A stretch of DNA of 64,000 bases from Prorocentrum cordatum (GCA_963575745.1 CAUYUJ010001395.1:1-64000), one strand, 5' to 3'; positions 40,546 through 51,090 are shown, counted from the stretch's first letter. Made by a program: numbers and translations. The notes: generated from the sequence alone by a model not told the origin.

Positions 40546-41951
40546 ACATGGCGGCGGAGCGTGGGCCGGAGGCGGCCCCACCCGCCCGGTAGCAATCAGG
40601 AGCGGAAGAAGGACGTACACGTACATGAATCCACGTTGGTTTCGAGAGTACTCAAAGCGCCATTGTTCGCATCACGCGGCCGGTCTCGCGGATCGAGGGG
40701 CCGTGCTCGTGTACGTAGTTGGGCGCGTGCGTCCTTTGTGGGCTCCCTAAGCAAGCTTTACGAGCAAGCCCAGCGGCGCCGGCGAGGCCCACGGCACGAG
40801 CACAGCCTGCCTGGCACACAGGGGTGAGCACCCGGGAGTGGCAGAGCGCCTCGGCGGGCCAGGCCTCACGCACGCCCGAGCAGGTGCGGCCACGTCACCC
40901 CTGCGAGGCCGGCAGCGGGCCATTGGCCGCACAGCCGAGCCTCTCCGCGCGGAGGCGCGGAGAGGCGGCCTCGGTGCGGCTGCTGCCACTGCGCCGGCCA
41001 GGGGGTGCTCGTGGCGCGCAGCCACCAGCTCCGTCCGAATCCCAGCCCGCGGGGCTGCGCGCATGTGGCCCGGCGCGAGCGCGGGCCGATGCCAAGAAGA
41101 ACTGGCGGGCCCGTCGCGGACGGAACCTGGAGGAGGAGGGAGGAGGGAGTTGGGAGGAGGAGGGGGACGAGGAGGAGGAGGGGGACGAGGAGGAGGAGGA
41201 GGAGGAGGAGGAGGAGGAGGAGGAGGAGGAGCACTCTGAGACCCAGCCTCAGCGAGAAGACCACCGCTGGCGGGCTGCCTCAGCGAGAATACCACCACCA
41301 GCGGACACAACTTTTGTTTATGTTCTTCGCTCTCCCTGGTGACAGAGACAGAGTGCCGCCAGGGAAATTGACCCTCCCCCCCCCGCAGCAACGACCGCTG
41401 GGGGTTGGGATGGCTGCGCCGCCTGACGGTCCTATAGCCACCAGCACCAGCTTCAGCAACCTGAGGAGGAGGAGGAGGAGGAGGAGGAGGAGGAGGCGGC
41501 GGCGCAACCACTGCTGCCAGCCCCCCCGCTCCACCACTTTTCCCCACCGCCACCCTTCGCGCACGGGCGCTCGACACCCGCACCCGCCACTCCGTTCCGC
41601 CCGCGCCCCCACGCCAGCTTCGCCACTGCGCTGCCTCGCAGCCCCGTCTTTCTTTCGCAGGGCAGCCTGGCCGCCTGTCCCTGGCCGCAACTTAGGCCCC
41701 TGCGTCTCCCTGCCTCCTCAGCTTACGTAGGCGCCGTCCTGCGTCGTCGCCGTGTCGTGGTTCCCCTCTCCCTTTCCACCCCCAGGGGGTAGCAGAGGAC
41801 CTGGTTACTCCGCCCCTGGGGTGTCATCCTTGCCTCCCGTGGTTCCCTGTCGCTGTGCTATTAGTTTCATCCCCCCCCAGGGGCGACCGCGCTTGCGGCG
41901 GGGAGGTGATGGCCGCGTTCTGAGGAGCTCCAAAGTCAACGGCTACAGCTA
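40546..41951. other. GC-rich interval with two (GAG)n tracts, no assigned gene
   Basis: (GAG)n runs lie at 41128-41232 and 41461-41497. CCTCTCCGCGCGGAGGCGCG (40922-40950) is part of a short hairpin. After CTTTCTTTCGCAG (about 41659) the frame GSLAACPWPQLRPLRLPASS then AYVGAVLRRRRVVVPLSLS is open to a stop near 41792, a weak exon candidate. Confidence 0.4.
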
Positions 41952-42122
41952 CAGGAGGAAGAGGGGGGATGAGGGAGGAGGGGGAGGAGAAGGAGGAGGA
42001 GGAGGAGGAGGAGGAGAAGGAGGGGGAGGGGGAGGAGGAGGAGGAGGAGGAGGAGGAGGAGGAGGAGGAGGAGGAGGAAGAGGAGGACGGAGGACGGAGG
42101 ACGGAGGAGAGGGAGGAGGGGG
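41952..42122. repeat. (GGA)n tract
   Basis: GGA/GGAGAA units with a GGACGGA variant at the 3' end. Confidence 0.93.
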
Positions 42123-42224
42123 ACAGACGAGGATTACCAAACTCGGTATATGCAGGCTTGAAGGGTGCCTAAACCCATATTTGAAGGGTGAGGCGGTCAT
42201 CTGGACTGGGGGGGGGGGGAAGGC

Positions 42225-42412
42225 GAACCAGCAAATCCAGCCGCGAACCGGGAAATTCGGCCCCGAACGGGGATTTGTTTGTCGGTCGAACGGGGGAATT
42301 TGCCCGGGCGAACGGGGACACTCTCTGGGGCCTTCAGGGAAGTTTTTCCGATTGAGCGAGGACATTTTTCCAGTTCAGCGAGGAAATTGTCTTGGCCGAC
42401 GGAGGATTGGTT
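42225..42412 (+). repeat. Degenerate minisatellite CGAACGGGGAAATTTGCCCG
   Basis: Units of about 20-24 b (GAACCGGGAAATTCGGCCC, GAACGGGGGAATTTGCCCG, GAGCGAGGACATTTTTCC). The same unit family appears in reverse orientation at 45740-45905. Confidence 0.8.
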
Positions 42413-43009
42413 CGAATGTGCTATCACGTGTGCTGCTTGATGCTGGCTGCCCTAGGATTGGAAACCGCTGGAGATCACGGGCGGGTGCATTCGGTTGCAG
42501 TTTCCGAACTTAGAGCAGCGGCCTGTTTCGGTTCGTCCCGGAACTTGAATGCGCGGCCGCGTGACCGTTTTGCGGGTTAGTGCCCCAAACGTGAGGTTCT
42601 TGGTGCGTGCGTGTGTGGATCATGCGGTGGATATTCGCAGCCTCGGAGAGGATGGATGAAGTGACGGATGGGGGCAAGAGGAGGGCGAGGAGGGGGAGGG
42701 AGTGGAAGGGGGGAGGGAGGAGGAACATGAGGGAGTGATTCTGATGGCTTATTACATTGGCCTGGTGGTGTCCCTGGATGCAGGAGGAGGAGGAGGAGGA
42801 GGAGGAGGAGGAAGAGGGAAGGAAAGGGTGGAGTGGAGGCGGAAAAGGATGGATGTTGCAGGCGTCCTTGGTGGAAAAGCGCATGAAGAGGGAGGAGGGC
42901 GCAGGAGGGGGAGGACGAGGACGATGACGAGGAGGATCAAGACCTGGACGTGGAGGCTGACGAGGAGGCAGGCGCACCTTTCTTGTCCAGGGCACGGGCT
43001 CCTGCCAAG
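42413..43009. other. Mixed sequence and short purine tracts, no assigned gene
   Basis: A short + frame (RVTVLRVSAPNVRFLVRACV then DHAVDIRSLGEDG, about 42556-42657) is protein-like. A 210-codon minus frame crosses (GGA)n. I do not assign either. Confidence 0.4.
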
Positions 43010-43645
43010 TGGAGCGCTCCGGAAAGGGCCTCGCGTGCGAGGATCGAAGGAGTTGCCATCTCTCCAGGTGTTTCGCCTCCTCGGTCTCCGCGCAGCGTCG
43101 GTGCGGGCGGGCAGCCAGCTCGCACAGTGCATCCGGTTGCACGTTCGCCCTGCTGAAATTATGAGTCCTCGCCGAGTCTGGGGCCGTCGCTTGTCTCGGG
43201 GCAACGTTTACGAATCTTGATCGGCGCGCCCGGCGCTAGTGAACGTTTATCCGATCGCGTTCTTCTTATGCTTCCCTTGTCAGGTGCCTTTCCGGAGATC
43301 CGAGCGGACAAAATATAGGTCAGATTGGATGTTCAGTTTCACCTCAGTAGCCTCATCGCCTAGGATCCACCTCTCAAGGTTTCCAAGAGGAGGACGCTGG
43401 GCCCCCCTATCAACTGGGGGCGACTGGCAGGTGAGTTGCCCCAGCTTTGAAAACTGCGTCCGCGGCGGTGGCTTGCAGGCAGGGTGCAGCCTTCACTTGC
43501 AGGGCAGAGGCTCCCAGCAACTGGGGCGCTCGAGGCCTGGCCTCGCCTGCGAGGATCAGAGGAGCTGCCGTTTCTTCCGCAGCAGACGGCGGCGGAAGCC
43601 GCGAAAGTAAAGCGAGGCCGCGGAGGCCGGCGGAAGCCGGCGGAA
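43010..43645. repeat. Dispersed repeat G, two copies
   Basis: GCGCTC(C/G)...GGCCT(C/G)GC(G/C)TGCGAGGATC(G/A)(A/G)AGGAG at about 43011-43060 and 43522-43570, and a third at 58131-58180, share a 3' part rich in GGCGGAAGCCGGCGG. Read in one + frame they give a conserved peptide pattern (ALRKGPRVRGSKELP, AWPRLRGSEELPFLP, RKGPCLRGSKEPLSL). The frame conservation is notable, but the nucleotide repeat explains it. Confidence 0.7.
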
Positions 43646-43648
43646 GAT

Positions 43649-43784
43649 GCCATAAACATAAACCTGTAGAGCTCCGCGCAGATTTCTTGGATCCGCCCCT
43701 GGCGCGCTCCGCACGCCAGGGGGGGGGGGGTCAAGCGCGGATGCAAGAAATCTGCGCGGAGCGCCAAAAGTTTATGTTTATGGC
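43649..43784. mobile_element. Foldback element, family D, copy 3
   Basis: The shortest copy (136 bp), with well-matched arms: GCCATAAACATAAAC...GCTCCGCGCAGATTTCTTGG against the complementary right end finishing GTTTATGTTTATGGC. The centre retains CTGGCGCGCTCCG but lacks the GGCGGCGCCTCCGGCGCC part. It directly follows a copy of repeat G. Confidence 0.87.
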
Positions 43785-44073
43785 TTTTTCGCTTCTTCTA
43801 GAATCGGCAATACATCGCCGACAGATCGGCGATAGGCCCCCTGATGGCAAGTCCCACGGTCCTTGGGCGGGGTGGGGGCTGTCAGACCCCGTCGGCAATC
43901 GGTGGGCGATTGTAGGTCGATGCGCCCACCCCTGAGTTCGCAGTAGAAACTGACAGTGAGGATGCGCGATATGGATGCAAGCCCCGCCCCCTTGGGCGCC
44001 CACGTCGAGGCTCTTCGCGCGGGGCTGGCCATCGAGAGCGGCGCAGGAGGGACAGGCGAGGCGCGGACGCAAA

Positions 44074-44261
44074 GGTACTCCAGATTTCGTAATAAAAGAG
44101 AGGGGGTCTCAACCCTCCCAGACGAGAAGTTTTAGACCCCCCCCCTGGGAGAACCCTCCAAAACATCGTCCCCAGACCCCCCCAGGCCCTCCAAGATAGC
44201 CTGGAAGAGACCCCCCCCCGAAATGAGACCCCCCTCCCTTTATTACGAAATCTGGAGTACC
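44074..44261. mobile_element. Miniature inverted-repeat element, family H
   Basis: An identical 23 b inverted repeat, GGTACTCCAGATTTCGTAATAAA, at both ends. It is followed inside by A/G-rich GGGGGTCTCA in inverted orientation, with a poly-C-rich interior. 188 bp, non-coding. The flanks (CGCAAA / CTTGGG) show no obvious target duplication. No second copy in this window. Confidence 0.85.
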
Positions 44262-44457
44262 CTTGGGACGGTTGCCCATCCGCACCATCTGTTTCGATTG
44301 TGCCCTTCCCTGTCGTTGCTCCCGTCCGACGCTCGCGCGCCCCGCGCCCGCTGCCGCCCGCTTCGGCCGACTCCCCGGGCGTCGGTGGCGTTCCTCCGCC
44401 GCCGCCCGCCTCCGGCCGCCGACCTTCGCGCGCCGCGCGCGCACGCCGCGTCGACGA

Positions 44458-44558
44458 GAGGGAGGAGGGAGGAGGAGGAGGAGGGAGGAGGAGGGAGGAG
44501 GAGGGAGGAGGGAGGAGGGAGGAGGGAGGAGGGAGGAGGGAGGAGGGAGGAGGGATTC
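44458..44558. repeat. (GGAGGGA)n tract
   Basis: GAGGGAGGAGG units. Preceded by GC-rich DNA with frames open on both strands. Confidence 0.9.
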
Positions 44559-44689
44559 GAGGCGGCGGCTCTTCGGCTCCGGGGGGAAAGGGGGCACGCG
44601 CGCCACCAGAGCCGAGCCGAGAAGGACGTCGCGACAAGATCGGCTCGTGCTCTGGCGCGCGCCCTGGCGCCAAGGGGGCTTCGCAGCCT

Positions 44690-45720
44690 TGCCGCCCATG
44701 TCGCGCGTGATTTGTAATCGCGTGGTGGATTGTTCTTTGATGTAGCGTTCGCCCGATCGACGGCTGCTGCCCTGAAAAACCCGGGGCGGCCGAAAGTTAG
44801 GGGGAAAAGGGGCCGTTTTCCAAATTGGCGCAGGCGCGCGTTGTTCAGGCGCTCGGTTTGCATTCGTATGTAGTCGTTGTGCGTTGCAAGGGGGGGGGGG
44901 CTTGACGGGCGTTGAGGGGGCCGAGAAAACCGATTGCGTTCACAGGGCTCCCGGGCTCCCTGTTTTTCGCGGGCGTTCGGATTTCGCTCCGTGGTGTCTG
45001 GAGGCTTTCAGCAGGAGTTTCCCATTCCAGCGTCCGTAAGTTTCATCGTTTGACGGTTCTTGCAATCATGCGACGGGTTGCGATTTGGCGTAGCGCTCGC
45101 TCGATCAACGGCTGTAGCTTTCGAGTTGGAAACTCGGGTTGGTCGAGCGCTCCGTTAAAACAGGGAGGAGTCTTCGACCTTGTGGCAGGCTCGTGTTATT
45201 CAGGCGTTCGTTGTGCATGTAGTCGTTTAGTATCGGAAGCGGTGAGCTCGGAGGCAGGAGTGGGTCTAGAGAAACGGCGACGTTTACGGGGCCTCCTTGT
45301 GTTCCGCGGGCGCTCGGGTTTCGCTCCGTGGTGTCTGGGGGATCCCAGCAGCAGCTTCCGATTCCAACTTCCTAAAGGTCCCTCGTTCAACGGCTTCTGT
45401 GATCATGTGATGGGCGGTTCCTCGGCGCAGCGCTCGCCTGATCAACGGTCGCTGCTAGAAAACCGAAAGGGTGGCCGAGAGCTCGTTGGAAACAGGGGGA
45501 GTGTTCAACATTAGGGCAGGCGTGTGTTATTTAGGCGCTCGTTTTGCATTATTATGCAGTCGTGTGTAGCGGATGAGGGAAGTTCAAATGCTACAGAGGG
45601 GGTCATAAAAGAACGGCTGCGTTTACGGGTTTCGTTGTTTCTCACGGGCCGTGAGGTTTCGGCGGCATTGATGAGATGAGGGCCGTCGTCGATGGTGTGT
45701 AGTTATCCGTGGTGTCTGGA
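44690..45720. repeat. Satellite-like array, period about 345 b, about three units
   Basis: GTAGCG(T/C)TCGC(C/T)CGATC(G/A)ACGG at 44741 and 45090 and a variant at 45427 mark successive units. Each unit also has GGCGC(A/T)CG(T/C)TT.GCAT...TGTAGTCGT and TTTCGCTCCGTGGTGTCTGG. Units diverge by many substitutions. No gene seen. Confidence 0.82.
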
Positions 45721-45739
45721 GGCCGTTTGTAAATTGCCT

Positions 45740-45905
45740 CGTTCGGCGCAAATCATTGTTCCGCCCGCCCGAATTTGTTTCCTCGTTCGGCCGGGGACAA
45801 TTTCCCCGCTCGCCCGCCGGCCAGCGGCATCTCCCAGTTCGCAGGGCAGGATTTCCATTTTCGCCGGTCGAAATATCCTCGCTTGGCAGAACAGATGATT
45901 CCTTT
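45740..45905 (-). repeat. Degenerate minisatellite CGAACGAGGAAATT, reverse orientation
   Basis: Complement of the unit seen at 42225-42412 (on this strand CCTCGTTCGGC, AATTTCCCCGCTCGC). Confidence 0.75.
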
Positions 45906-45929
45906 CGCGTGTCGACCGACTGGGGGTGG

Positions 45930-46235
45930 AGGGGATGAGGGGGGGCGGAGGGGAAATGGGGGACGGGGAGGCATAGCCAGTGCCCCCCACCCCAGTGGCC
46001 GAAGGAGGAACGAGAGAGGGAGGGAGAAGGAGGAGGAAGGCGATGGGGGAGGAGGAGGATGAGGAAGACGAGGTGGAGGCGGAGGAGGAGGAGGAGGACA
46101 GAGAAGAGGAGGTGTAGGCGGAGGTGGAGGCGGAGGAGGAGGAAGAGGAGGAGGAGGGGGAGAGGACCAGGGCAAATCCGAGACGCATCAACGATGTTAC
46201 AATCAACCCTCCCTCCAAGTTCCCTTTTCGCAGGT
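45930..46235. repeat. Macro-repeat unit 1: (GGA)n tract and linker
   Basis: A purine tract to about 46162 is followed by GACCAGGGCAAATCCGAGAC then GCATCAACGATGTT then ACCCTCCCTCCAAGTTCCCTT. The linker recurs after purine tracts at about 48090-48165 and 51024-51085 (GACCAAAGCAAACCCAGGAT, GCAGCAACGATC). Confidence 0.65.
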
Positions 46236-46429
46236 CCCTATAAGAATGTGTCTTCACTGCGCGAAGTGCCCTGTTGGAAGACAGCCGTCCGAGAACCCTT
46301 ACGAGTGTCAAAGCACAGCTTTTTGGATTTCAATGCAGCGAGTCAATTTTTGTGTTGTTGCGCCCAGGTGATCCTGAACCGTGCGGGATTTCAACATCGC
46401 GACTAAACGTAGCGATTGCGCCCTGACAC

Positions 46430-47030
46430 TCCTAAATCGTGCCAAGAGCATTTCTGAGAGGCCAACTGTGATCCTCTTCGAAGTCGCTGCACGTTTTGAA
46501 GACGAAAATGCGGGGCGTTAAGGCGAGGGCCACATTTTGAAAACACCCGCTTTGTATCCGTGAATCTCGTGAATTGTTTTATGACGGCTGTTTTCGGCGT
46601 TTTGACGCGAACAACATTTTGAAAACGACCCGCCCTCCATCCAAGACGAATGTGCGCGGCGCTATGGGGAGAGACACAGTTTGGAAAGGAACCGTTCTTC
46701 GTCCGTGAAGCCCCTGCAAGCTTTTAAGGCGAACGTGCGCTGCGCTACGGCGAGAGCCACATGTTCAAGTAATCCGTCCTCCAGCTGTGAAAAGCTTGCA
46801 AATGTAAGATGAATGTGCGCGGTGCGAATGCAAGAGCCACATGTTCAAACCATTCATGAAGTCATTGCAACTTCGTTCGACACGTGTACGCGGCGCCAAG
46901 GCGAGAGCCATTTCGAAAACGGATCGCCTTCCAAGAGTGAGACCCATGCAAAGTTTGAAGACGATTGTGCGCGGCGGAACGCCTCGCCCGACCGACAATT
47001 CTCGAGGCGCGACAGGAGGAGCTAATTTTA
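46430..47030. repeat. Degenerate tandem array, unit about 75 b
   Basis: Successive units contain GAA(C/T)GTGCGC(G/T)GCGCTA.GG, CGAGAGCCACAT(G/T)TT, TTTTGAAAACG, and CCGTCCTCCA.C(C/T)GTGAA. Parts of the same array family lie at 48240-48880 and 51430-51660. Confidence 0.75.
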
Positions 47031-47051
47031 AGACAAAGGGCAATAGGAGCG

Positions 47052-48100
47052 AGATGGAGGAAGAGGAGGTAAGAGCAGGAGGAGCAGGAGGAGGAGGAGG
47101 AGGAGGAGGGGAACGAAGGAGGAAGAGGAGGAGGAGGAGGAGGATGATAGAGGAGGAGGAGGAGGAGCATGAGGAGGAGGAGGAGCATGAGGAGGAGGAG
47201 GAGGAGGAGGAGGAGGAGGAGAGGAGGAGGAGGGAGGAGGAAGAGGAAGAAGAAGAAGAAGAGAAGAAGAAAAGAAGAAGAAAAATAATAAGAAGAAGAA
47301 GAAGGAGAGGAAGAAAAGGGGTTGAGGAGGAGGAGGAGGAGAAGAGGAGGAGAGGAGGAGGAGGAGGAGGAGGAGGAGGAGGAGGGGAGGAGGGAGGAGG
47401 AGAGGAGGAGGAGAGGCAGGAGGAGGAGGGGGGAGGGACGAGGAGGAGGAGGAGGAGGAGGAGGAGGAGGAGGAGGAGGTGGAGGAGGAGGAGGCGGAGG
47501 GGGAGGAGGAGGAGGAGAGGAGAAGGAGGAGGAGGGGGGGAGGGGGGGGGTGGAGGAGGAGGGGGTGCAGGAGGAGGAGAAGAGGAGGAGGAGGAGGACG
47601 AGGAGGAGGAAGAGGAGCAGCACAGCGCAGCAGCAGGAGCAGCAGCAGCAGCAGCAGCAGGAGCAGGAGAAGGAGCAGCAGCAGCAGGAGCAGGAGGCGG
47701 CTGATTCATACGCCAGAAGTCTGGGCCTCCGCGCCCCCGCCGCAAGGCTTCGCGGCAACCCCGCGCCCAGCGGCCTTGCGGCCAGGGCACCTGTCGTTGC
47801 CCGACCGCGCCGGAGGCGCGCGCGCGCGCCCCGCGGCTGCCGGGCCCGTTGTCTGACCAACGCTGCGTCGGCATCTCGGGGGTGGGGGGGGAGGAGGAGG
47901 AGGAGGAGGAGTAGGAGGAGGAGGAGGAGTAGGAGGAGGAGGAGGAGGAGGAGGAGGAGGGGCAGGAGGAAGAGGAAGATGGAGGAGGAGAATGAGGAGG
48001 AGGGGTAGGAGGAAGAGGAGGTTGGAGGCGGAGGAGGAGGAGGAGGAGCATGGAGGAGGAGGAGGAGGAGGAGGAGGAGGAAGAGGAGGAGGTGGAAGAG
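47052..48100. repeat. Long (GGA)n tracts around a GC-rich pocket
   Basis: Purine tracts at 47052-47640 and 47889-48090, with GAGCAGCAGCAGCAGCAGCA at about 47636-47690. The pocket 47700-47885 has open frames on both strands. On minus, a pyrimidine tract ends in CCCCGAG ahead of MPTQRWSDNGPGSRGARARA, a weak exon candidate. Confidence 0.85.
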
Positions 48101-48965
48101 AACGGAAGCATGCCCAGAGTGCATCAGCGATGTTGCAGTGCTTCCGCCTGTCCCAGGGTCCCCACCTCACAAGTTTCTGCTGGCATTCTTCCCGAAGCCA
48201 GAGTTCCCTTGATAGATGAGCGCCACGTGGGCCTGCCATTCTGACAATAGTTCCGTTTTGAAAATGGGGCCGCCATACATCCGTCTAGTTATGCCGACTG
48301 CGCAGGGGTATAGTTCTAATGTTCAAGGACGTGCCCAGTGGAATTCCCGTTTTGAACAGGAGTGGCCCTCCATCCGTGTAGGCCCTCCGTCCGTGTAATT
48401 GCGTGCACCGAAGAAGTCTTGTGTAACCGTCCTCCATCCTGCTTGCTGGTGCACCTTTGTCGTTTCTGGTCTTGAGCACTTTTTTGAACATGATTCGTCC
48501 TCTATCCTTGTAGCTACTGCAAAACTGAGACGACATGTGCGCAGCGCCCGGGCGCGAGCCGCAGCTTGAAAGCAGCCCGCCTCCACCCTTGTGGTGGCTT
48601 GGGACGTTTGATTACGGAACGGTTTGGATTCGGAAGGGGCTCGATGTTTCTCATGTCCCTCCATGGCTGTTCCTCGAGCCACCCTCGTGCACTCAGGGCT
48701 TCAATCCTTATTCATATTCATCATTTCAGCAGCCAACGGCATGCGGCGAGAAGCCGAGACATGCTGTATATCATTGACCTTCCATCCTTGCAGTTGTGGT
48801 AAACTCTGAAGGCGAAGGTGTGTGGCACTATGGCGAGAGCCACACTTTGAGCATTCCGCCTTCCATCCGCGCGGCTGCCGGGAATGTCACGCTTCGTGAT
48901 CATCAGCGGTGAGGAACTCTCGGCGAAACGCCGGGCCCGTTGTACCCACACGATTGGTGGTGCGA
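48090..48965. repeat. Macro-repeat unit 2: linker, 75 b array and tail
   Basis: The linker (48090-48165) is followed by diverged units of the array of about 75 b and by CTTCCATCCGCGCGGCTGCC...GGTGAGGAACTCTCGGCGAA at 48866-48950, which matches 51612-51700. Confidence 0.65.
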
Positions 48966-49173
48966 CGTGGAGGAGTTATTCGTAATGGAGAGGGATGGAG
49001 GCGAGGGCGGATGAGGAGGAGCAGGAGGAGGAGGAGGCGGAGGGCGGAGGAAAGGGCTGAGGGGGGGACGAGGGTTATTCACCAACGCATCAGGATTTTA
49101 CCAGCCAGATCTGACAGTTTTCCGCGATCTGGTATACACAGTATCGTACGCGGCAATGCAGTGACCTTGAATA

Positions 49174-49506
49174 ATGAGCTTGGGCAATGACAGAACTTGT
49201 ATGTTGTGTGAAGAAGGGTTGAGGATATGGGGAAAGTGGGAGAGTGAGCGGAAATATGATGATGAGGAAAAGGAGGGGGATGAGGAAAGGACGAGGGGGA
49301 GCATGAGGAAGAAAAGAGCGAGGGGCAGGAGCAGAAGCATCAGCAGGAGGAGGCCGAGCAGCAGCATCAGCAGGTGGCTGAGGAGGAGGAGGAGGAGGAG
49401 GAGGGGGCCCATGGCCAAATTCGTGAGCTCACATCTAATCTATCCACCGTATTTCGGCCTCCCACGTGGTGCCTCTCCGTTTGGGAGCACTGCGTTTCTG
49501 CGATGA
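49174..49506 (+). CDS. Small basic Arg/Ser-rich ORF, hypothetical
   Basis: An ATG-initiated 110-codon frame in a lower-GC stretch. MSLGNDRTCMLCEEGLRIWG has a C-x2-C, followed by an acidic KYDDEEKEGDEER and a basic RARGRSRSISRRRPSSSIS stretch that merges into a (GAG)n-encoded Arg run. No family. The Arg/Ser part recalls splicing-factor RS regions but is partly repeat-encoded. The preceding frame FYQPDLTVFRDLVYTVSYAA (about 49097-49155) is also open and could be an exon. Confidence 0.25.
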   Translation: MSLGNDRTCMLCEEGLRIWGKWESERKYDDEEKEGDEERTRGSMRKKRARGRSRSISRRRPSSSISRWLRRRRRRRRGPMAKFVSSHLIYPPYFGLPRGASPFGSTAFLR

Positions 49507-49559
49507 GGGTGCTTGACTCCTCCACCTCTGCTCCTCGCACCCCTCCTCCCTGTATACCT

Positions 49560-49991
49560 TTTCCCCTCTCCCGTCCCCTAATCACCCTCCCTCCTGTCGT
49601 TTCCCTTCCTCGGCTAATGTCGAGGAGTGCGATCGCGCGCTTGCAGCGTGTGTGTTGGGGGTGGGGGGTCGAGGTGGCCATGGCTGATGGCGGGACGCAC
49701 GGCGGCGGTGTTTGCACGCTCCTCCCTCTCTTCTCCTCTCTCTCTCTCTATCCCTCTCTCTCTCTATCCCTTGTCCTCCGTGCTCCACCCCCTCGCTCCA
49801 TCCCTGCCTGCGAACAGTCGGCCTGACTTGGCCACCGCAGTTTCAGCCTCCTGGCCCCTCCTTGACTGGTGCGCCCCGCTGAGGTCACGGCTGCAATGCC
49901 CTCTCCGTCCCCTTCTCGGAACCTCCCTCGCCCTCACTTCCTTCTTCTCTCCCTCATCGTCCTCCTCTTCATCCCAACTGTGGACCTACAG
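49560..49991. other. Pyrimidine-rich interval with candidate acceptors
   Basis: CTCT-rich stretches (49555-49620, 49735-49800) and AGs after GCGAACAG (49816). The frame SRPDLATAVSASWPLLDWCA (about 49815-49880) is open but unsupported. Confidence 0.4.
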
Positions 49992-50177
49992 GGCTTCCTC
50001 CTGGAGCTCGTAGGGCTGCGTGGCAGGGTTTCCCAGGTCGTGGGCGGTGTCCTTTTCGAGATCCTCGTCGCAGCCTTTTCGCCCCTGCTCGTCAGTCCCC
50101 AGTGCTGCGAGGCGCTCGGAGCCTGGAGCATCGCAGCGGTCGCCCGCGCGCTTCTCTTGTATCTGTTATCTTTTTAG
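49992..50177 (+). CDS. Candidate terminal exon, hydrophobic, hypothetical
   Basis: After TGGACCTACAG the frame reads GFLLELVGLRGRVSQVVGGV, then LFEILVAAFSPLLVSPQCCE, then ALGAWSIAAVARALLLYLLS and F, with TAG at 50175-50177. The two hydrophobic stretches could be membrane segments. The opposite strand is also open, and the exon abuts a (CTC)n tract, so confidence is low. Confidence 0.25.
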   Translation, partial: GFLLELVGLRGRVSQVVGGVLFEILVAAFSPLLVSPQCCEALGAWSIAAVARALLLYLLSF

Positions 50178-50518
50178 TCTTCCTCCTCCTCCTCCTCCTC
50201 CTCCTCCTCCTCCTCCTCCTCCCTCCTCCCTCCTCCTCCCCTCCTCCCTCCTCCTCCTCCCCCTCCTCCTCTCCTCGCTCCTCGCTCCTCGCTCCTCCTC
50301 CTCCTCCTCCTCCTCTTTCTCCTCCTCCTCCTTCTCCTCCTCCTCCTCCTCCTCCTCCTCCTCCTCATACTCCCCCTCTTTGCCTTCCCTTGCCTCCTCT
50401 ATCGCTTCGCCGCGCCGAGGCTCCCCTCTGTGCCCGCCGAACTGGGTCGGCCCAAAATCGGCTCGGACTTCTCTCAGTCCCCAGAGCTCTCGCACAACAT
50501 CCGTAAGCCAGGTCAGGG
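50178..50518. repeat. (CTC)n tract and macro-repeat segment J, copy 1
   Basis: (CTC)n to about 50400, then 50412-50518 (CCGCGCCGAGG...GGGTCGGCCCAAAATCGGCT...CCCCAGAGCTCTCGC). This resembles 53318-53415 over its whole length. On the minus strand both copies encode a related pattern (VVRELWGLREVRADFG, LARELRGISETQANLG), so a duplicated minus-strand exon is possible. Confidence 0.6.
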
Positions 50519-50599
50519 GCCGGATGAGGGGACGGGAGGGTGGGGAGGGGAGGGAAGGTACGATCAACAATGTTTGCTTAGCGCGTCGCCACGCTTCGG

Positions 50600-50720
50600 C
50601 GCGACACTCCCGCCAACCTCTTCCCACCGCTTCCCAACCACTTCCCGCCAACCACTTCCAGCCGCTTCCCACCACAAGTTTTTGCTTCGACACGCCAACC
50701 ACTTCCCGCCCCGCGGAACG
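50600..50720 (+). repeat. Minisatellite CTTCCCACCGCTTCCCAACCA
   Basis: Units of about 10-18 b around CCACTTCCCGCCAAC. Confidence 0.8.
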
Positions 50721-50904
50721 GGGCAGTACGCTGTCCGCTTGCAGGGCGCCGCGCGTCTTTGGGGGGCCACAAGGCCGATTTCCCTCGTCGCTCCAAATGC
50801 TGCGCTTCGCTGTCAATATCACGAGCACCTTCCAGGAGAGGCTGGGAGCAACAACTCCTGTCCCACAAAAGGGGAGGCGGATCGGCGAGATGACAGGACG
50901 GAGG

Positions 50905-51090
50905 AGAAACAGAAAGAGGAGGAGGAAGAAGAGGAGGAGGAGGAAGAGGCGGATGACGAGGAAGAGGGGGAGGAGGAGGAGGACGACGAGCAGGAGCAGG
51001 AGGAGGAGGATAATGAGGAGGACCAAAGCAAACCCAGGATGCAGCAACGATCCTGTCACACACCCTCCTTCCAGGTGCCCTTCCACGTAT
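50905..51090. repeat. Macro-repeat unit 3: (GGA)n tract and linker
   Basis: Purine tract 50905-51022, then GACCAAAGCAAACCCAGGAT, then GCAGCAACGATCC, then CACCCTCCTTCCAGGTGCCC. Confidence 0.65.

Noticed and set aside
46765-48124. Minus-strand frames of 420-448 codons, poly-Ser/Leu
   Set aside because: They are translations of the (GGA)n tracts from the opposite strand.
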